The notes: generated from the sequence alone by a model not told the origin. A stretch of 10,086 nucleotides of DNA from Baffinella frigidus (GCA_026770585.1 MU646395.1:721888-731973), one strand, 5' to 3'; positions 1 through 5,430 are shown, counted from the first letter of the stretch. Program-made: numbers and translations.

Positions 1-17
1 GGCGGGGCGAGAGGAGA

Positions 18-180
18 GGGAGGTGCGTTTGTAGCCACTCTCCTGCACTAGTGGCCCTGTATGTTCACCACAACAAGCTCTGTATATGTTCACCACCCAT
101 ACAGCGGGCTACGAGGGGGGGGCGGTGGGGGGGGCGGAGCGGGAAGCGAGGGATGTGCGTTTGTAGACACTCTCCTGAAC
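18..180 (+). repeat. Direct repeat pair in G-rich DNA
   Basis: Positions 18-48 and 149-180 are diverged copies of one roughly 31-bp sequence; both contain GTGCGTTTGTAG followed by CACTCTCCTG. A weaker third copy lies near 534-560, sharing CCACTCTCCT. Between the first two copies is a run of G and C, plus a short repeat of TGTTCACCACC near 62-98. Open frames across this stretch look like low-complexity translation rather than protein. Confidence 0.55.
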
Positions 181-263
181 CAGGCCTCCCGCGTGACGTG
201 TGTTCCACACAGGGGGCTGCGAAGGGATTTTCGGGCGCCGAGAGCCCGAGTTTCCGTTACCTT

Positions 264-295
264 ATCCGTAGGAACCCCCCTATGTTCCTACGGAT
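264..295. repeat. Perfect 12-bp inverted repeat
   Basis: ATCCGTAGGAAC at 264-275 is the exact reverse complement of 284-295, with an 8-nt spacer. It is followed at 299-314 by CTACCGTAGGGTCCTAG, the palindromic core motif found inside families A, B and D further along. It is probably a relic of a small foldback element. Confidence 0.6.
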
Positions 296-389
296 TGCCT
301 ACCGTAGGGTCCTAGGTCTCGCTTAGGGGTTATTCAAAGTCTTTTCGAAGTCCGCTGTGTGGTGTTGCCCTGTATCCTCAACACGATGG

Positions 390-478
390 GAATCGACACG
401 CTGTGTATCTATCCCACTGCGTATATGTGCGTATCTATTCCCCACTGCGTATCTATCCTGTGTATCTATCCCACTGCG
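390..478 (+). repeat. Short tandem repeat, unit like GTATCTATCCCACTGC
   Basis: Four imperfect units are seen around 404-420, 421-447 (with an internal variant), 446-458 and 459-477. Copies differ by one- to three-base insertions and by loss of the CCCACTGC half, as expected of slippage. No coding sense in any frame. Confidence 0.6.
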
Positions 479-618
479 CCCACCACGGCAAGACCCCACC
501 CCTCTGGTGGCCAAGTTTCTTAGCCCCACATAGGTGTTTGCTCGTGTCCACTCTCCTCTTAACGTGGGATTGATTCAGTCATCTTCAGAGATTGAATCCA
601 TCTGGCACGGTGGGGGTA

Positions 619-810
619 ACCCTAAACCCTAAACCCTAACCCCTAAACCCTAACCCCTGACCCCTAAACCCTAAACCCTCAACCCTAAACCCTGAACCCC
701 CAACCCCAAGCCCTAAACTCTAAACCCTAAACCCTAAACCCTAAACCCTAAACCCCAAACCCCAAACCCCAAACCCTAAACCCTCAACCCTAAACCCTAA
801 ACCCTAAACC
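619..810 (-). repeat. Telomere-like array, C-strand (CCCTAAA)n
   Basis: About 27 heptamers of CCCTAAA with variants CCCCAAA, CCCTCAA, CCCTGAA and CCCCTAA. This is the plant-type telomere unit, read on its C-rich strand. Because the array is degenerate and has sequence on both sides, it is interstitial, not an active chromosome end. It stops at AAACCAGG; the array at 5712-6000 stops with the same bases. Confidence 0.9.
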
Positions 811-865
811 AGGCGGGGTGGCGGGAAGAAGTGCGCGGGGCGCTATCCAGAAGCGAGGTGCCTCC

Positions 866-918
866 TCACCCCTAACCCAAATTCCTAACCCCTAACCCCC
901 TAACCCCTAACCCCTAAA
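866..918 (-). repeat. Second short telomere-like block
   Basis: This block consists of CCCCTAA and CCCTAACC units, an octamer-like variant of the neighbouring array, after a 55-bp interruption (811-865) of unique GC-rich sequence. Confidence 0.75.
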
Positions 919-920
919 CA

Positions 921-1141
921 ACTAAACGCTCAACGCTAATCGTACCCCTGAAAAACCCAACGCTAAACGCTTATTGTCGAAATAGGGGCATAGAGCGCTG
1001 CCCCTCCCCCTCCCCCCATATCCCTAACCCCCAACAGCTCAAAAGCTCAACAGCTCAACGCTGATCGTTGAAACGCTAAACGCGCATCGCAAAAAGCTCA
1101 ACGCTCAACGCCAATCGTCGGAACAGGGGCACAGAGCGCTG
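921..1141 (+). repeat. Degenerate repeat, two copies around 'GCTCAACGC'
   Basis: Copies at about 961-1000 and 1101-1141 share the order ACGCT.AACGC, a variant of ATCGTCG, then AGGGGCA.AGAGCGCTG. Shorter pieces (GCTCAACG, CTAATCGT, CTGATCGTTG) lie between 925 and 1075. The right copy runs straight into the first family E unit. Confidence 0.6.
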
Positions 1142-1640
1142 GCACACGCGCGATTCGCCCTCGAGTGGCGACCCACCTCCTTCTTCCTCGACGGTGTTGA
1201 AAGCTCGGGGGGGGGGATCCAGGTACTCTCGCACAAATCCTCGTCGCTAGACATGATTGGAACGGGCACTCTACCTCTGCCTCAGTTGGGTTGACTGTCA
1301 AGACTATTCTCAAGTTGGCATCGTGGACTGTTGGGTGCAAATCCGTCAGCTTTGGAGTGGGAGAGAGCCGCCGCCCCCGAAACTGCCCTACAAGCTTCTG
1401 CTTGTAGCTCTGCACCTTCTTCAGGCTACTCCCATGCCGGACTATCCTTAAGTTGCCATCCTGGGTTCTTGGTGCAAACCCGTCAACTTTGGAGCGGAAA
1501 AGAGCCGCCGCCCCCGAAACTGCCGAGACCAAATCAACCTTTGAGAGAGGATGCCGAGGGTTGGCGGACTATTCCTAAGTTGTCATCCTGGGTCCCTGGT
1601 ACACACCCGTCAACTTTGGAGCGGAAATGAATGTTGGCCG
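1141..1640 (+). repeat. Family E composite unit 1, with three core repeats
   Basis: The unit opens with a module at 1147-1186 (CGCGCGATTCGCCCTCGAG, GGCGACCCACCTCCTTCTTC), then GGTGTTGAAAGCTC and a G run. It then has three copies of a core, at about 1270-1385, 1430-1520 and 1555-1630. Each core runs ACTATTC, AAGTTG, CATC.TGGG, then CCGTCA.CTTTGGAG. The first two end in an identical block, GAGCCGCCGCCCCCGAAACT. Short open frames exist on both strands but follow the repeat units and show no recognisable protein. Confidence 0.75.
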
Positions 1641-1719
1641 CAGCTGGTGTTGTGCCCACCAGATTGGTGAGACGGACTAGACTGAGAGAGCACGCGCGAT
1701 TCGCCCTCGAGAGGCGACC

Positions 1720-1745
1720 CACCTCCTTCTTCGAAGAAGGAGGTG
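1720..1745. repeat. Perfect 26-bp palindrome at an insertion boundary
   Basis: The palindrome has no spacer; its centre is TTCGAA at 1730-1735. The left half is the end of the conserved ACCTCCTTCTTC box that family E unit 1 also has. The right half begins sequence absent from unit 1. The extra sequence runs to about 1846, carries CCTACGGTAGGAGGT at 1770-1784, and rejoins the family at GACGGTAGGTGTTGAAAG. Confidence 0.7.
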
Positions 1746-1917
1746 CGAATTGTATGACCTACGGGTCGCCCTACGGTAGGAGGTGGCTAGCAAATTCTTG
1801 TGGGTGTGGCCTATGTATGATACATGGTCGGCTTATTTGGACGTGACGGTAGGTGTTGAAAGCTCCGGGGGGGGGGTTCCAGGTGCGCCTATTCCCAAGT
1901 TGACATCTTGGGTTGTT

Positions 1918-2126
1918 GGTTACGAATTCGTCAGCTTCCAGCTCTGCCTCAGTTGGGTTGAGTGTCGGACTATTCTCTAGTTGATATCGTGGGTTGTAGG
2001 GTGCATATCCGTCAACTTTGGCGCGGGGAAGAGTCCGGGCTCGCCAGTGAGGTGGTTACGAATTCGTCAGCTTCCAGCTCTGCCTCAGTTGGGTTGAGTG
2101 TCGAACTATTCTCTAGTTGATATCGT
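1918..2126 (+). repeat. 73-bp direct duplication (1918-1990 and 2054-2126)
   Basis: The two copies start at GGTTACGAATTCGTC and end at TTGATATCGT, 136 bp apart, with one visible mismatch (G or A after GAGTGTC). The near identity makes this the youngest rearrangement within the family E block. Confidence 0.8.
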
Positions 2127-2189
2127 CAACTTGGGAAAGTTGGTGGTTACGAATGCATCAGCTATGGATCGGGGAATAGCCCGGGCCCA

Positions 2190-2255
2190 CTAGTTTGGTG
2201 AGACGGAATAGACTCGAGGGCGATTCGCCCTCGATTGGCGACCAACCTCGTTCAC
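2190..2255 (+). repeat. Family E unit 3, truncated
   Basis: TTTGGTGAGACGGAATAGACT followed by GCGATTCGCCCTCGATTGGCG matches the start of unit 2 in order and spacing. The similarity breaks near 2255, where sequence of the exon-module type (ACGCGGCAACG, GAGCCTAGCAA) begins. It marks the junction between the repeat block and the gene-like block. Confidence 0.65.
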
Positions 2256-2386
2256 TTGACGCGGCAACGGGGAGGTGTTTCTCGAGCCTAGCAAGAAATG
2301 GTGTCTTTATCTCTCTCTGTGCGAGCTTCGCTCTGAGTGTTTCCTCTCTCTCCTTCTCCCTCTCCCTCTCCCTTTCTCTCTCTCTC

Positions 2387-2437
<51 letters not shown>

Positions 2438-2468
2438 TTGCAGATTCGAGCCTAGCAATCCGTGTTGC
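2256..2468 (+). pseudogene. Degenerate exon-module remnants around a CT tract
   Basis: 2258-2295 holds a decayed piece of the module (ACGCGGCAACG, then GAGGTGTTTCTCGAGCCTAGCAA). A pyrimidine tract at 2340-2434, mostly (CT)n, ends in TTTCTCGTTGCAG (2431-2443), which looks like a splice acceptor. It is followed by ATTCGAGCCTAGCAATCCGT, the tail of the module. No long frame is kept. Confidence 0.5.
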
Positions 2469-2509
2469 CTCCCTCCCTCCCTCCCTCCCTCCCTCCCTCT
2501 CTGTCATCA

Positions 2510-2541
<32 letters not shown>
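2469..2541. repeat. CCCT/CT microsatellite
   Basis: CCTC repeats change to (CT)n at about 2512 and run to GCATGACAG just before exon module 1. It lies where an intron pyrimidine tract would be. Long SLSLSL or RERERE reading frames here are translated microsatellite, not protein. Confidence 0.85.
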
Positions 2542-2545
<4 letters not shown>

Positions 2546-2550
2546 GACAG

Positions 2551-2640
2551 GTGATGCTGCGACCATCATGACGCGGCAACGCCGAGGAGTTCCTCCCAGA
2601 AGACAACATCCTCCTCTCGAGCCTCGCCATCCGTGCTGCC
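2551..2640 (+). pseudogene. Exon module 1 (unknown protein repeat), TGA in frame
   Basis: It starts after GCATGACAG at the same base as modules 2 and 3 (GTGATGCTGCGACCATCAT). In the frame shared with module 3 it reads through RGNAEEFLPEDNILL but has a TGA at the seventh codon where module 3 has TCA. Relative to module 3 it lacks 9 bases (three codons, IEG) and runs into the next CT tract with no clear donor. I do not recognise the protein. It is read as a decayed exon, or one spliced from an acceptor inside the module. Confidence 0.5.
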
Positions 2641-2743
2641 TCTCTCTCTCTCCCTCCCTCTCTCTCCCTCTCTCTCTCCCTCTCTCTCTCTCCCTCTCCC
2701 TCTCTCTCTCTCTATCCCTCTCTCTCTCCCTCTCTCTCTCCCG

Positions 2744-2774
<31 letters not shown>

Positions 2775-2783
2775 TCTCTCTCG
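2641..2783. repeat. CT-rich intron-like tract
   Basis: This is (CT)n with CCCT interruptions and a few TATC and CGCT breaks. It is followed by CGTGGAACTGACCCTC and CACACACAG, a near-identical lead-in to that before module 3, so tract and lead-in seem to have been copied with the exon. Confidence 0.85.
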
Positions 2784-2809
2784 TGGAACTGACCCTCTCT
2801 CACACACAG

Positions 2810-2900
2810 GTGATGCTGCGACCATCATGACGCGGCAACGCCGAGGAGTTCCTCCCAGAAGACACCATCCTCCTCTCGAGCCTCGCAATCCGTGTTTCCT
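2810..2900 (+). pseudogene. Exon module 2, TGA in frame
   Basis: Preceded by CTCTCACACACAG, a good acceptor. It is nearly identical to module 1 (a change giving EDTIL, and a diverged tail encoding SLAIRVS). It has the same TGA at codon 7 and the same 9-base loss, so modules 1 and 2 are each other's closest copies. The start-to-start distance from module 1 is 259 bp. Confidence 0.5.
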
Positions 2901-3032
2901 CTCTCTTTCTCTCTCCCTCTCCCTCTCTCTCTCTCCCTCTCTCTCCCTCTCTCGCTCCCTCTCTCTATCCCTCTCTCTCCCCCTCTCTCTATCCCTCTCT
3001 CTCTCCCTCTCTCTCTCTCCCTCTCTCTCTCG
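2901..3032. repeat. CT-rich intron-like tract
   Basis: CT repeats with CCCT, CGCT and TATC breaks, followed by the lead-in CGTCGAACTGACCCTC and CACACACACAG. It supplies a pyrimidine tract directly upstream of exon module 3. Confidence 0.85.
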
Positions 3033-3058
3033 TCGAACTGACCCTCTCACACACACAG

Positions 3059-3172
3059 GTGATGCTGCGACCATCATCACGCGGCAACGCCGAGGAGTTC
3101 CTCCCAGAAGACAACATCCTCATCGAAGGCCTCTCGCTCCCGGCCATCCACGTCACCGTATCTTCCAATCAG
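3059..3172 (+). CDS. Exon module 3, complete 38-codon exon of an unknown protein
   Basis: This is the best exon in the window: acceptor CACACACACAG at 3048-3058, 114 bp (38 codons, phase 0, no stop), and donor CAG|GTGACC at 3172/3173. It encodes a peptide containing GNAEEFLPEDNILIEG, then LSLPAIHVTVSSNQ. The end, [SA][SA].Q before GT, is shared with modules 4, 5 and 6. I do not recognise the family; the alternating hydrophobic pattern (ILIEG, AIHVTV) would suit a beta-strand repeat, which is inference. No start or partner exon is identified, so the parent gene may be dead. The phase-0 borders would allow exon duplication without frame loss. Confidence 0.5.
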
Positions 3173-3235
3173 GTGACCACCACCACCCCGTAGCAGCTCA
3201 AACGGGATCGTCCGAAGCAATAAATCTCCATCGGA

Positions 3236-3282
3236 CCCTACGGTAGGAATGGCCTAGGGGCCTAGGAATTTCCCTACGGGGT
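3236..3282. repeat. Imperfect inverted repeat with CCTACGGTAGG and CCTAGG motifs
   Basis: CCCTACGGTAGGAATGGCC faces CCTAGGAATTTCCCTACGG around a central GGCCTAGGGGCCTAGG. It shares the core motifs of families A, B and D and is probably a short decayed foldback element in the intron after module 3. Confidence 0.5.
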
Positions 3283-3413
3283 GGATAGATGGCTCATTCA
3301 AGGATTTCCTTGGTGCTTGGTTACTGCATGGCTCTGTCCCGCCCCCACTTTCTGGGATGCCTAGCGCTGTCTTGGTCTATTCGGTCTCACCGATTTCCTT
3401 CCCACGGGCGCTT

Positions 3414-3477
3414 TTCCACGCCAAAGTTGACGGGTTTGTACCGCGAACCCAGCGTGTCAACTTGTGAATAGTCTGTC
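3414..3477 (-). repeat. Family E core copy, reverse orientation
   Basis: Read on the minus strand it gives GTTGACAGACTATTCACAAG, then TTGACACGCTGGGTT, then CCGTCAACTTTGGCGTGGAA. This matches, in order, the cores at 1430-1500 and 1555-1630. It shows family E is dispersed, not only tandem. Confidence 0.7.
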
Positions 3478-3508
3478 AACGCGCGGGAACGGGGGGGGGT
3501 TCTGTGAG

Positions 3509-3745
3509 GAGGACACCATCCTTATCGAAGGCTTCTCGCTCCCTGCGATCCACGTCACCGTGTTAATAGGGTAACGGCCTGAAAATGGGGTAGTTAGGCC
3601 TACGGGATCGCCTAGGACCTCCTACCGTAGGCCGAGACTTTTTGGTCCTGGGATCCCTCGGCCTACGGTAGGAGGTCCCTAGGCAATGCCGTATGCCTAA
3701 CTACCCCATTTTCAGGCCGTTAGCCTATGAGTGTCTGCGAACCAG
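3509..3745 (+). pseudogene. Exon module 4, split by element D
   Basis: The left part, 3509-3562 (18 codons), reads EDTILIEGFSLPAIHVTV. The right part, 3735-3745, resumes as CTGCGAACCAG and meets a donor GTACCG. Element D at 3564-3730, flanked by GTGT on each side, sits between. Taking out the element and one GTGT returns the reading frame ...HVTVSANQ up to GT, in agreement with modules 3, 5 and 6. The upstream half of the exon (GNAEEFLP part) is missing; a G run and TTCTGTGAG take its place. Confidence 0.6.
3564..3730. mobile_element. Foldback MITE, element D (167 bp)
   Basis: Terminal inverted repeats of 36 bp (3564-3599 and 3695-3730); the inner 28 bp, starting TAACGGCCTGAAAATGGGG, match perfectly, and two mismatches lie near the tips. 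One tip reads TAATAGGG, the other TCATAGGC. A 4-bp target duplication, GTGT, lies at 3560-3563 and 3731-3734. The inside also pairs (GCCTAGGACCTCCTACCGTA against its diverged complement near 3660-3684), so nearly the whole element folds into one hairpin around ACTTTTTGG. There is no coding capacity; it must rely on a transposase elsewhere. Confidence 0.9.
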
Positions 3746-3768
3746 GTACCGCATCAGCGTTCTCGGAG

Positions 3769-4010
3769 GGTCGCATGCTGCCCTATCTAAGTACTTCCCC
3801 TGTAGGGGATACGTCCATCTACAATTTCCTGGTACACTTTTGGCAATAGATGGACGCAGCCCCATTTGCTCTGTCATCTTTATATCTAATTCAATCTTTG
3901 TTATTTAATGATGAAAAGTAGTTTTAGCCGGTTTCGTGGTACAGGACACTTTCAATTTTGTTCTCGGAGGGTCGCATGCTGTCCTATCTAATACATTCCT
4001 GTATTAGATA
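3769..4010 (+). repeat. Direct repeat pair, each copy with a hairpin
   Basis: GTTCTCGGAGGGTCGCATGC starts both copies (3769 and about 3959), each continuing TG.CCTATCTAA. In the second copy the tail forms a perfect 10-bp stem (3985-3994 with 4001-4010, 6-nt loop). In the first, CGTCCATCT near 3811 pairs with AGATGGACG at 3848-3856. Both later reach GCAGCC. An AT-rich spacer with TTTATATCTAATTC lies at 3878-3905. No gene seen. Confidence 0.65.
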
Positions 4011-4038
4011 TCCCATCTGGTAATGCTATAGCGCAGCC

Positions 4039-4143
4039 TATCCCTTAAGTGGCCATGTCCTCAAATGTGTAGGCCAAGAGGTCCTAGGCAGGTCCTAGGG
4101 TCCTACGGTAGGGCGTATGAGCCTACTGGACACTTAAGGGATA
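4039..4143 (+). mobile_element. Family A MITE, copy A1 (105 bp)
   Basis: Ends are TATCCCTTAAGTGGCC and GGACACTTAAGGGATA. The inside carries AAGAGGTCCTAGGCAGGTCC and CCTACGGTAGGGCGTATGAG, shared by the other copies. With TA at each tip, the likely reading is a 101-bp element (TCCCTTAAG...) flanked by a TA target duplication, as in Tc1/mariner-type non-autonomous elements. It lies just upstream of exon module 5. Confidence 0.85.
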
Positions 4144-4178
4144 TCATCTGGCCCTGTATCCTGCTCTCGCCTTCTGGG

Positions 4179-4220
4179 TTCTCGCTCCCTGCCATCCACG
4201 TCACTGTAGCCGCCAGTCAG
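4179..4220 (+). pseudogene. Exon module 5, 3' part
   Basis: Fourteen codons, FSLPAIHVTVAASQ, end at a donor CAG|GTAAAG (4220/4221). Upstream, the same frame reads CILLSPSG, where ILIEG would be expected, so the 5' part is diverged or recombined. The donor position equals that of modules 3, 4 and 6. Confidence 0.55.
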
Positions 4221-4227
4221 GTAAAGA

Positions 4228-4300
4228 TATCCCGTAAGTGGGCTTCAGTGGCGAGGGGGTCATAACCGACGGACAGAAGGTCGTAGGCCCCTACGTATGC
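4228..4300 (+). mobile_element. Partial family A element
   Basis: TATCCCGTAAGTGG at 4228-4241 matches the family A left end. GTGGCGAGGGGGTCA at 4248-4262 matches the left interior of copy A4 (7132-7146). CGTAGGCCCCTACG at 4282-4295 is a short palindrome. The right end is missing, so this is a broken or recombined copy just after the module 5 donor. Confidence 0.5.
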
Positions 4301-4318
4301 CTAAGTAGGAGCGTGGCA

Positions 4319-4557
4319 GGCCTCTCGCTCTCTGCGATCTACGTTCATGCAAAAAGCTTACGTTAACGGAGTAGTAACTTTGGTACACAATTTATAATGA
4401 AAACATTCTTGGGCTTTAAAAGTCCTGAAATCGCTTTTAAAATCGTTTTAGAGCCCGGTTGACCATCAACGGCTCCAGTAAGCCCACGTTAACCGACCCC
4501 TTAAGGGGTCCGTGAACGTAAGCTTTTCGCATTAACGTCACTGTAGCCGCCAACCAG
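4319..4557 (+). pseudogene. Exon module 6, split by element F
   Basis: 4319-4344 reads GLSLSAIYV and stops mid-codon at ACGT. 4539-4557 continues CACTGTAGCCGCCAACCAG to a donor GTGATG. Across the gap the frame gives AIYVTVAANQ, matching modules 3-5. Element F with ACGT on both sides explains the break. The part upstream of GLSL is not recognisable. Confidence 0.6.
4345..4534. mobile_element. MITE element F (190 bp) with ACGT target duplication
   Basis: Left tip TCATGCAAAAAGCTTACG and right tip (as its complement) TAATGCGAAAAGCTTACG form inverted repeats of about 25 bp with three mismatches. ACGT occurs at 4341-4344 and 4535-4538. The interior is AT-richer than its surroundings and has a perfect 16-bp palindrome GACCCCTTAAGGGGTC at 4495-4510. 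No coding capacity. Its tips follow the same TCAT/TAAT rule as elements C and D. Confidence 0.85.
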
Positions 4558-4563
4558 GTGATG

Positions 4564-4606
4564 CCCGAATCCTGCAAGTTTTTGCAAAAAACTTGCAGGA
4601 TGCGGG
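4564..4606. repeat. Strong hairpin just after a splice donor
   Basis: A perfect 14-bp stem (TCCTGCAAGTTTTT at 4570-4583 with 4587-4600) has a 3-nt loop; it extends by CCCGA against GCGGG with one mismatch, to 19 of 20 pairs. It starts only a few bases after the donor of exon module 6 (4557/4558). It may be a tiny foldback element or an intron structure. Confidence 0.75.
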
Positions 4607-4613
4607 GTTTCCG

Positions 4614-4722
4614 CACCCCTCTCTCTCTCCCTCTCTCCCTCCTCTCCTCTCCTCTCCTCTCTCTCCTCTCCTCTCTCTCTCTCTCTCCCTCTCTCCCTCC
4701 CCTCTCTCTCCCTACCCCCACC
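4614..4722. repeat. CT-rich tract, last of the exon-array introns
   Basis: CTCTC and CCTCTCCTCT repeats grade into CCTACCCCCACCCCCTCCGCCAG, a possible acceptor at 4714-4733. The next bases (CCTGCCGGCGGGGCCC) give no protein match that I recognise and soon hit family A copy A2. Confidence 0.75.
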
Positions 4723-4784
4723 CCCTCCGCCAGCCTGCCGGCGGGGCCCGTCGTGGGCTGTACAGCTTGACATACCGCCCCGCG

Positions 4785-4918
4785 CCCTGGGGCTGTATCC
4801 CTTAAGTGACCAGGTGGTCAAATTTGACCACCAAGAGGTCCTAGGCAGGTCCTAGGACCCTACGGTAGGGCGTATGAGCCTTCTGGCCACTTAAGGGATA
4901 GGGATACCAGCCCCAGGG
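4785..4918 (+). mobile_element. Family A MITE, copy A2, inside a palindromic target
   Basis: The element proper is 4796-4900, exactly 105 bp like A1, with ends TATCCCTTAAGTGACC and GGCCACTTAAGGGATA. Inside is a perfect 20-bp palindrome, GGTGGTCAAATTTGACCACC (4813-4832). Outside it, CCCTGGGGCTG (4785-4795) and CAGCCCCAGGG (4908-4918) are exact inverted complements, with an extra GGGATAC on the right, so the insertion seems to lie at the centre of an older palindrome. Confidence 0.85.
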
Positions 4919-4923
4919 TGGGA

Positions 4924-4949
4924 CTACAGGGGTACCTCGCTCATAAGAG
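4924..4949 (+). mobile_element. Solo family B terminal arm
   Basis: CTACAGGGGTACCTCGCTCA continuing to TAAGAGA is the left inverted repeat of family B without a partner. A second, complete B element starts 52 bp further right, so this is probably a partial duplication or the remnant of an older copy. Confidence 0.75.
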
Positions 4950-4976
4950 AGATTGCACCTCTGTTGTCCTAGAGAC

Positions 4977-5097
4977 TACAGGGGTACCTCGCTCATAAGA
5001 AACCGCCCCCCCCCCTAGGACCTCATAGGACCCTAGGCATGGTCCTACTGTAGGGTCCTAGGGGGAGGCGGTTTGTTATGAGCGAGGTACCCCTGTA
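4977..5097 (+). mobile_element. Family B MITE, copy B1 (121 bp)
   Basis: Inverted ends begin TACAGGGGTACCTCGCTCAT and extend about 31 bp to the CCGCC/GGCGG pair. The interior has C and G runs bracketing CCTAGGACC, CCTAGGCATGGTCCTACT and GTAGGGTCCTAGG. TA forms both tips, compatible with a TA target duplication. The arms are open in several frames and so leak into apparent peptides such as MSEVPLY; this is not a gene. Confidence 0.85.
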
Positions 5098-5165
5098 GCC
5101 CGTGTGGGGGGGGAATACATCGCAGCCGTGTTGATGTTAGTATTTATGAAGGTCTCTTGAATATA

Positions 5166-5270
5166 TACCCCTTAAGTGGCCAGTAGGCTCATACGCCCTA
5201 CGGTAGGGCCCTAGGACCTGCCTAGGACCTCTTGGCCGTCAAATTTGACTGCCTGGGCACTTAAGGGATA
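5166..5270 (-). mobile_element. Family A MITE, copy A3 (105 bp, reverse)
   Basis: Same length as A1 and A2 but inverted: the GGCTCATACGCCCTACGGTA block comes first and CCTAGGACCTCTTGGCC follows. Ends are TACCCCTTAAGTGGCC and GGGCACTTAAGGGATA. TA is present at both tips. Confidence 0.85.
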
Positions 5271-5278
5271 CATGGTTT

Positions 5279-5358
5279 GGCTCATACGCCCTACCGTAGA
5301 GCCCTGGGAACTGCCTGGGGCTTTCACAGGCGATTATTCGCCCGTTGGTCACTTAGGG
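5279..5358 (-). mobile_element. Diverged partial family A copy
   Basis: GGCTCATACGCCCTACCGTA and GAGCCCTGGGAACTGCCTGG match the A3 interior. It ends with GGTCACTTAGGGGA, like the A4 right end. The outer left tip is absent. It lies nine bases after A3, so the two are tandem neighbours of different age. Confidence 0.65.
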
Positions 5359-5430
5359 GAACACAAGGCGGCCGTGTTGGTAGTAACAAAGGTCTCTCGG
5401 CTGACCGTCCTCTTCCCAACCGCGACAGGC
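5329..5430 (+). pseudogene. Possible eroded retroviral-type integrase core fragment
   Basis: In the frame starting at 5329 the peptide contains GDYSPVGHLGEHKAA, then VLVVTKVSRLTVLFPTATG. The order 'D ... VVT.. SR ... LFPT' resembles the start of the DDE integrase core of LTR retroelements (typically VVTDRFSR...LFP), but the second key aspartate position is lysine and one residue is missing. The first part overlaps a partial family A copy, and no third catalytic residue is visible downstream before element C1. The resemblance covers only some 25 residues and could be chance. Confidence 0.2.

Larger units (their letters stand above)
1659..2190 (+). repeat. Family E composite unit 2
   Basis: This unit repeats the order of unit 1: GATTGGTGAGACGGACTAGACT, shortened here to GGTGAGACGGACTAGACT, then CGCGCGATTCGCCCTCGAG, the ACCTCCTTCTTC box, GGTGTTGAAAGCTCC with a G run, and AAGTTG/CTTTGG cores. 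It differs in carrying extra sequence of roughly 110 bp after the ACCTCCTTCTTC box and an internal 73-bp duplication. Confidence 0.7.
5111..5397 (+). repeat. Direct repeat flanking family A elements
   Basis: 5111-5157 (GGGAATACATCGCAGCCGTG, TTGATGTTAG, GAAGGTCTCT) and 5357-5397 (GGGAACACAAGGCGGCCGTG, TTGGTAGTAAC, AAGGTCTCT) are diverged copies. Family A copy A3 and a partial A copy lie between. In one frame both encode a peptide like E..AAVL followed by KVS. Confidence 0.6.

Noticed and set aside
619-918. Active chromosome end
   Set aside because: The array is degenerate and 600 bp of other sequence lies on its outer side.
1098-1846. Several frames of 62-144 residues over family E units
   Set aside because: They repeat with the DNA units on both strands and shift frame between copies.
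2195-3246. Long serine-leucine or arginine-glutamate reading frames on both strands
   Set aside because: They are direct translations of (CT)n and (GA)n microsatellites, open in several frames at once.
4570-4600. Rho-independent terminator
   Set aside because: The stem is AT-rich at the tip and followed by GCGGGG, not a U run, and the context is eukaryotic.
4437-4821. Minus-strand and plus-strand frames across the CT tract near 4614-4722
   Set aside because: They consist of MITE F or family A sequence fused to microsatellite; no domain is visible.
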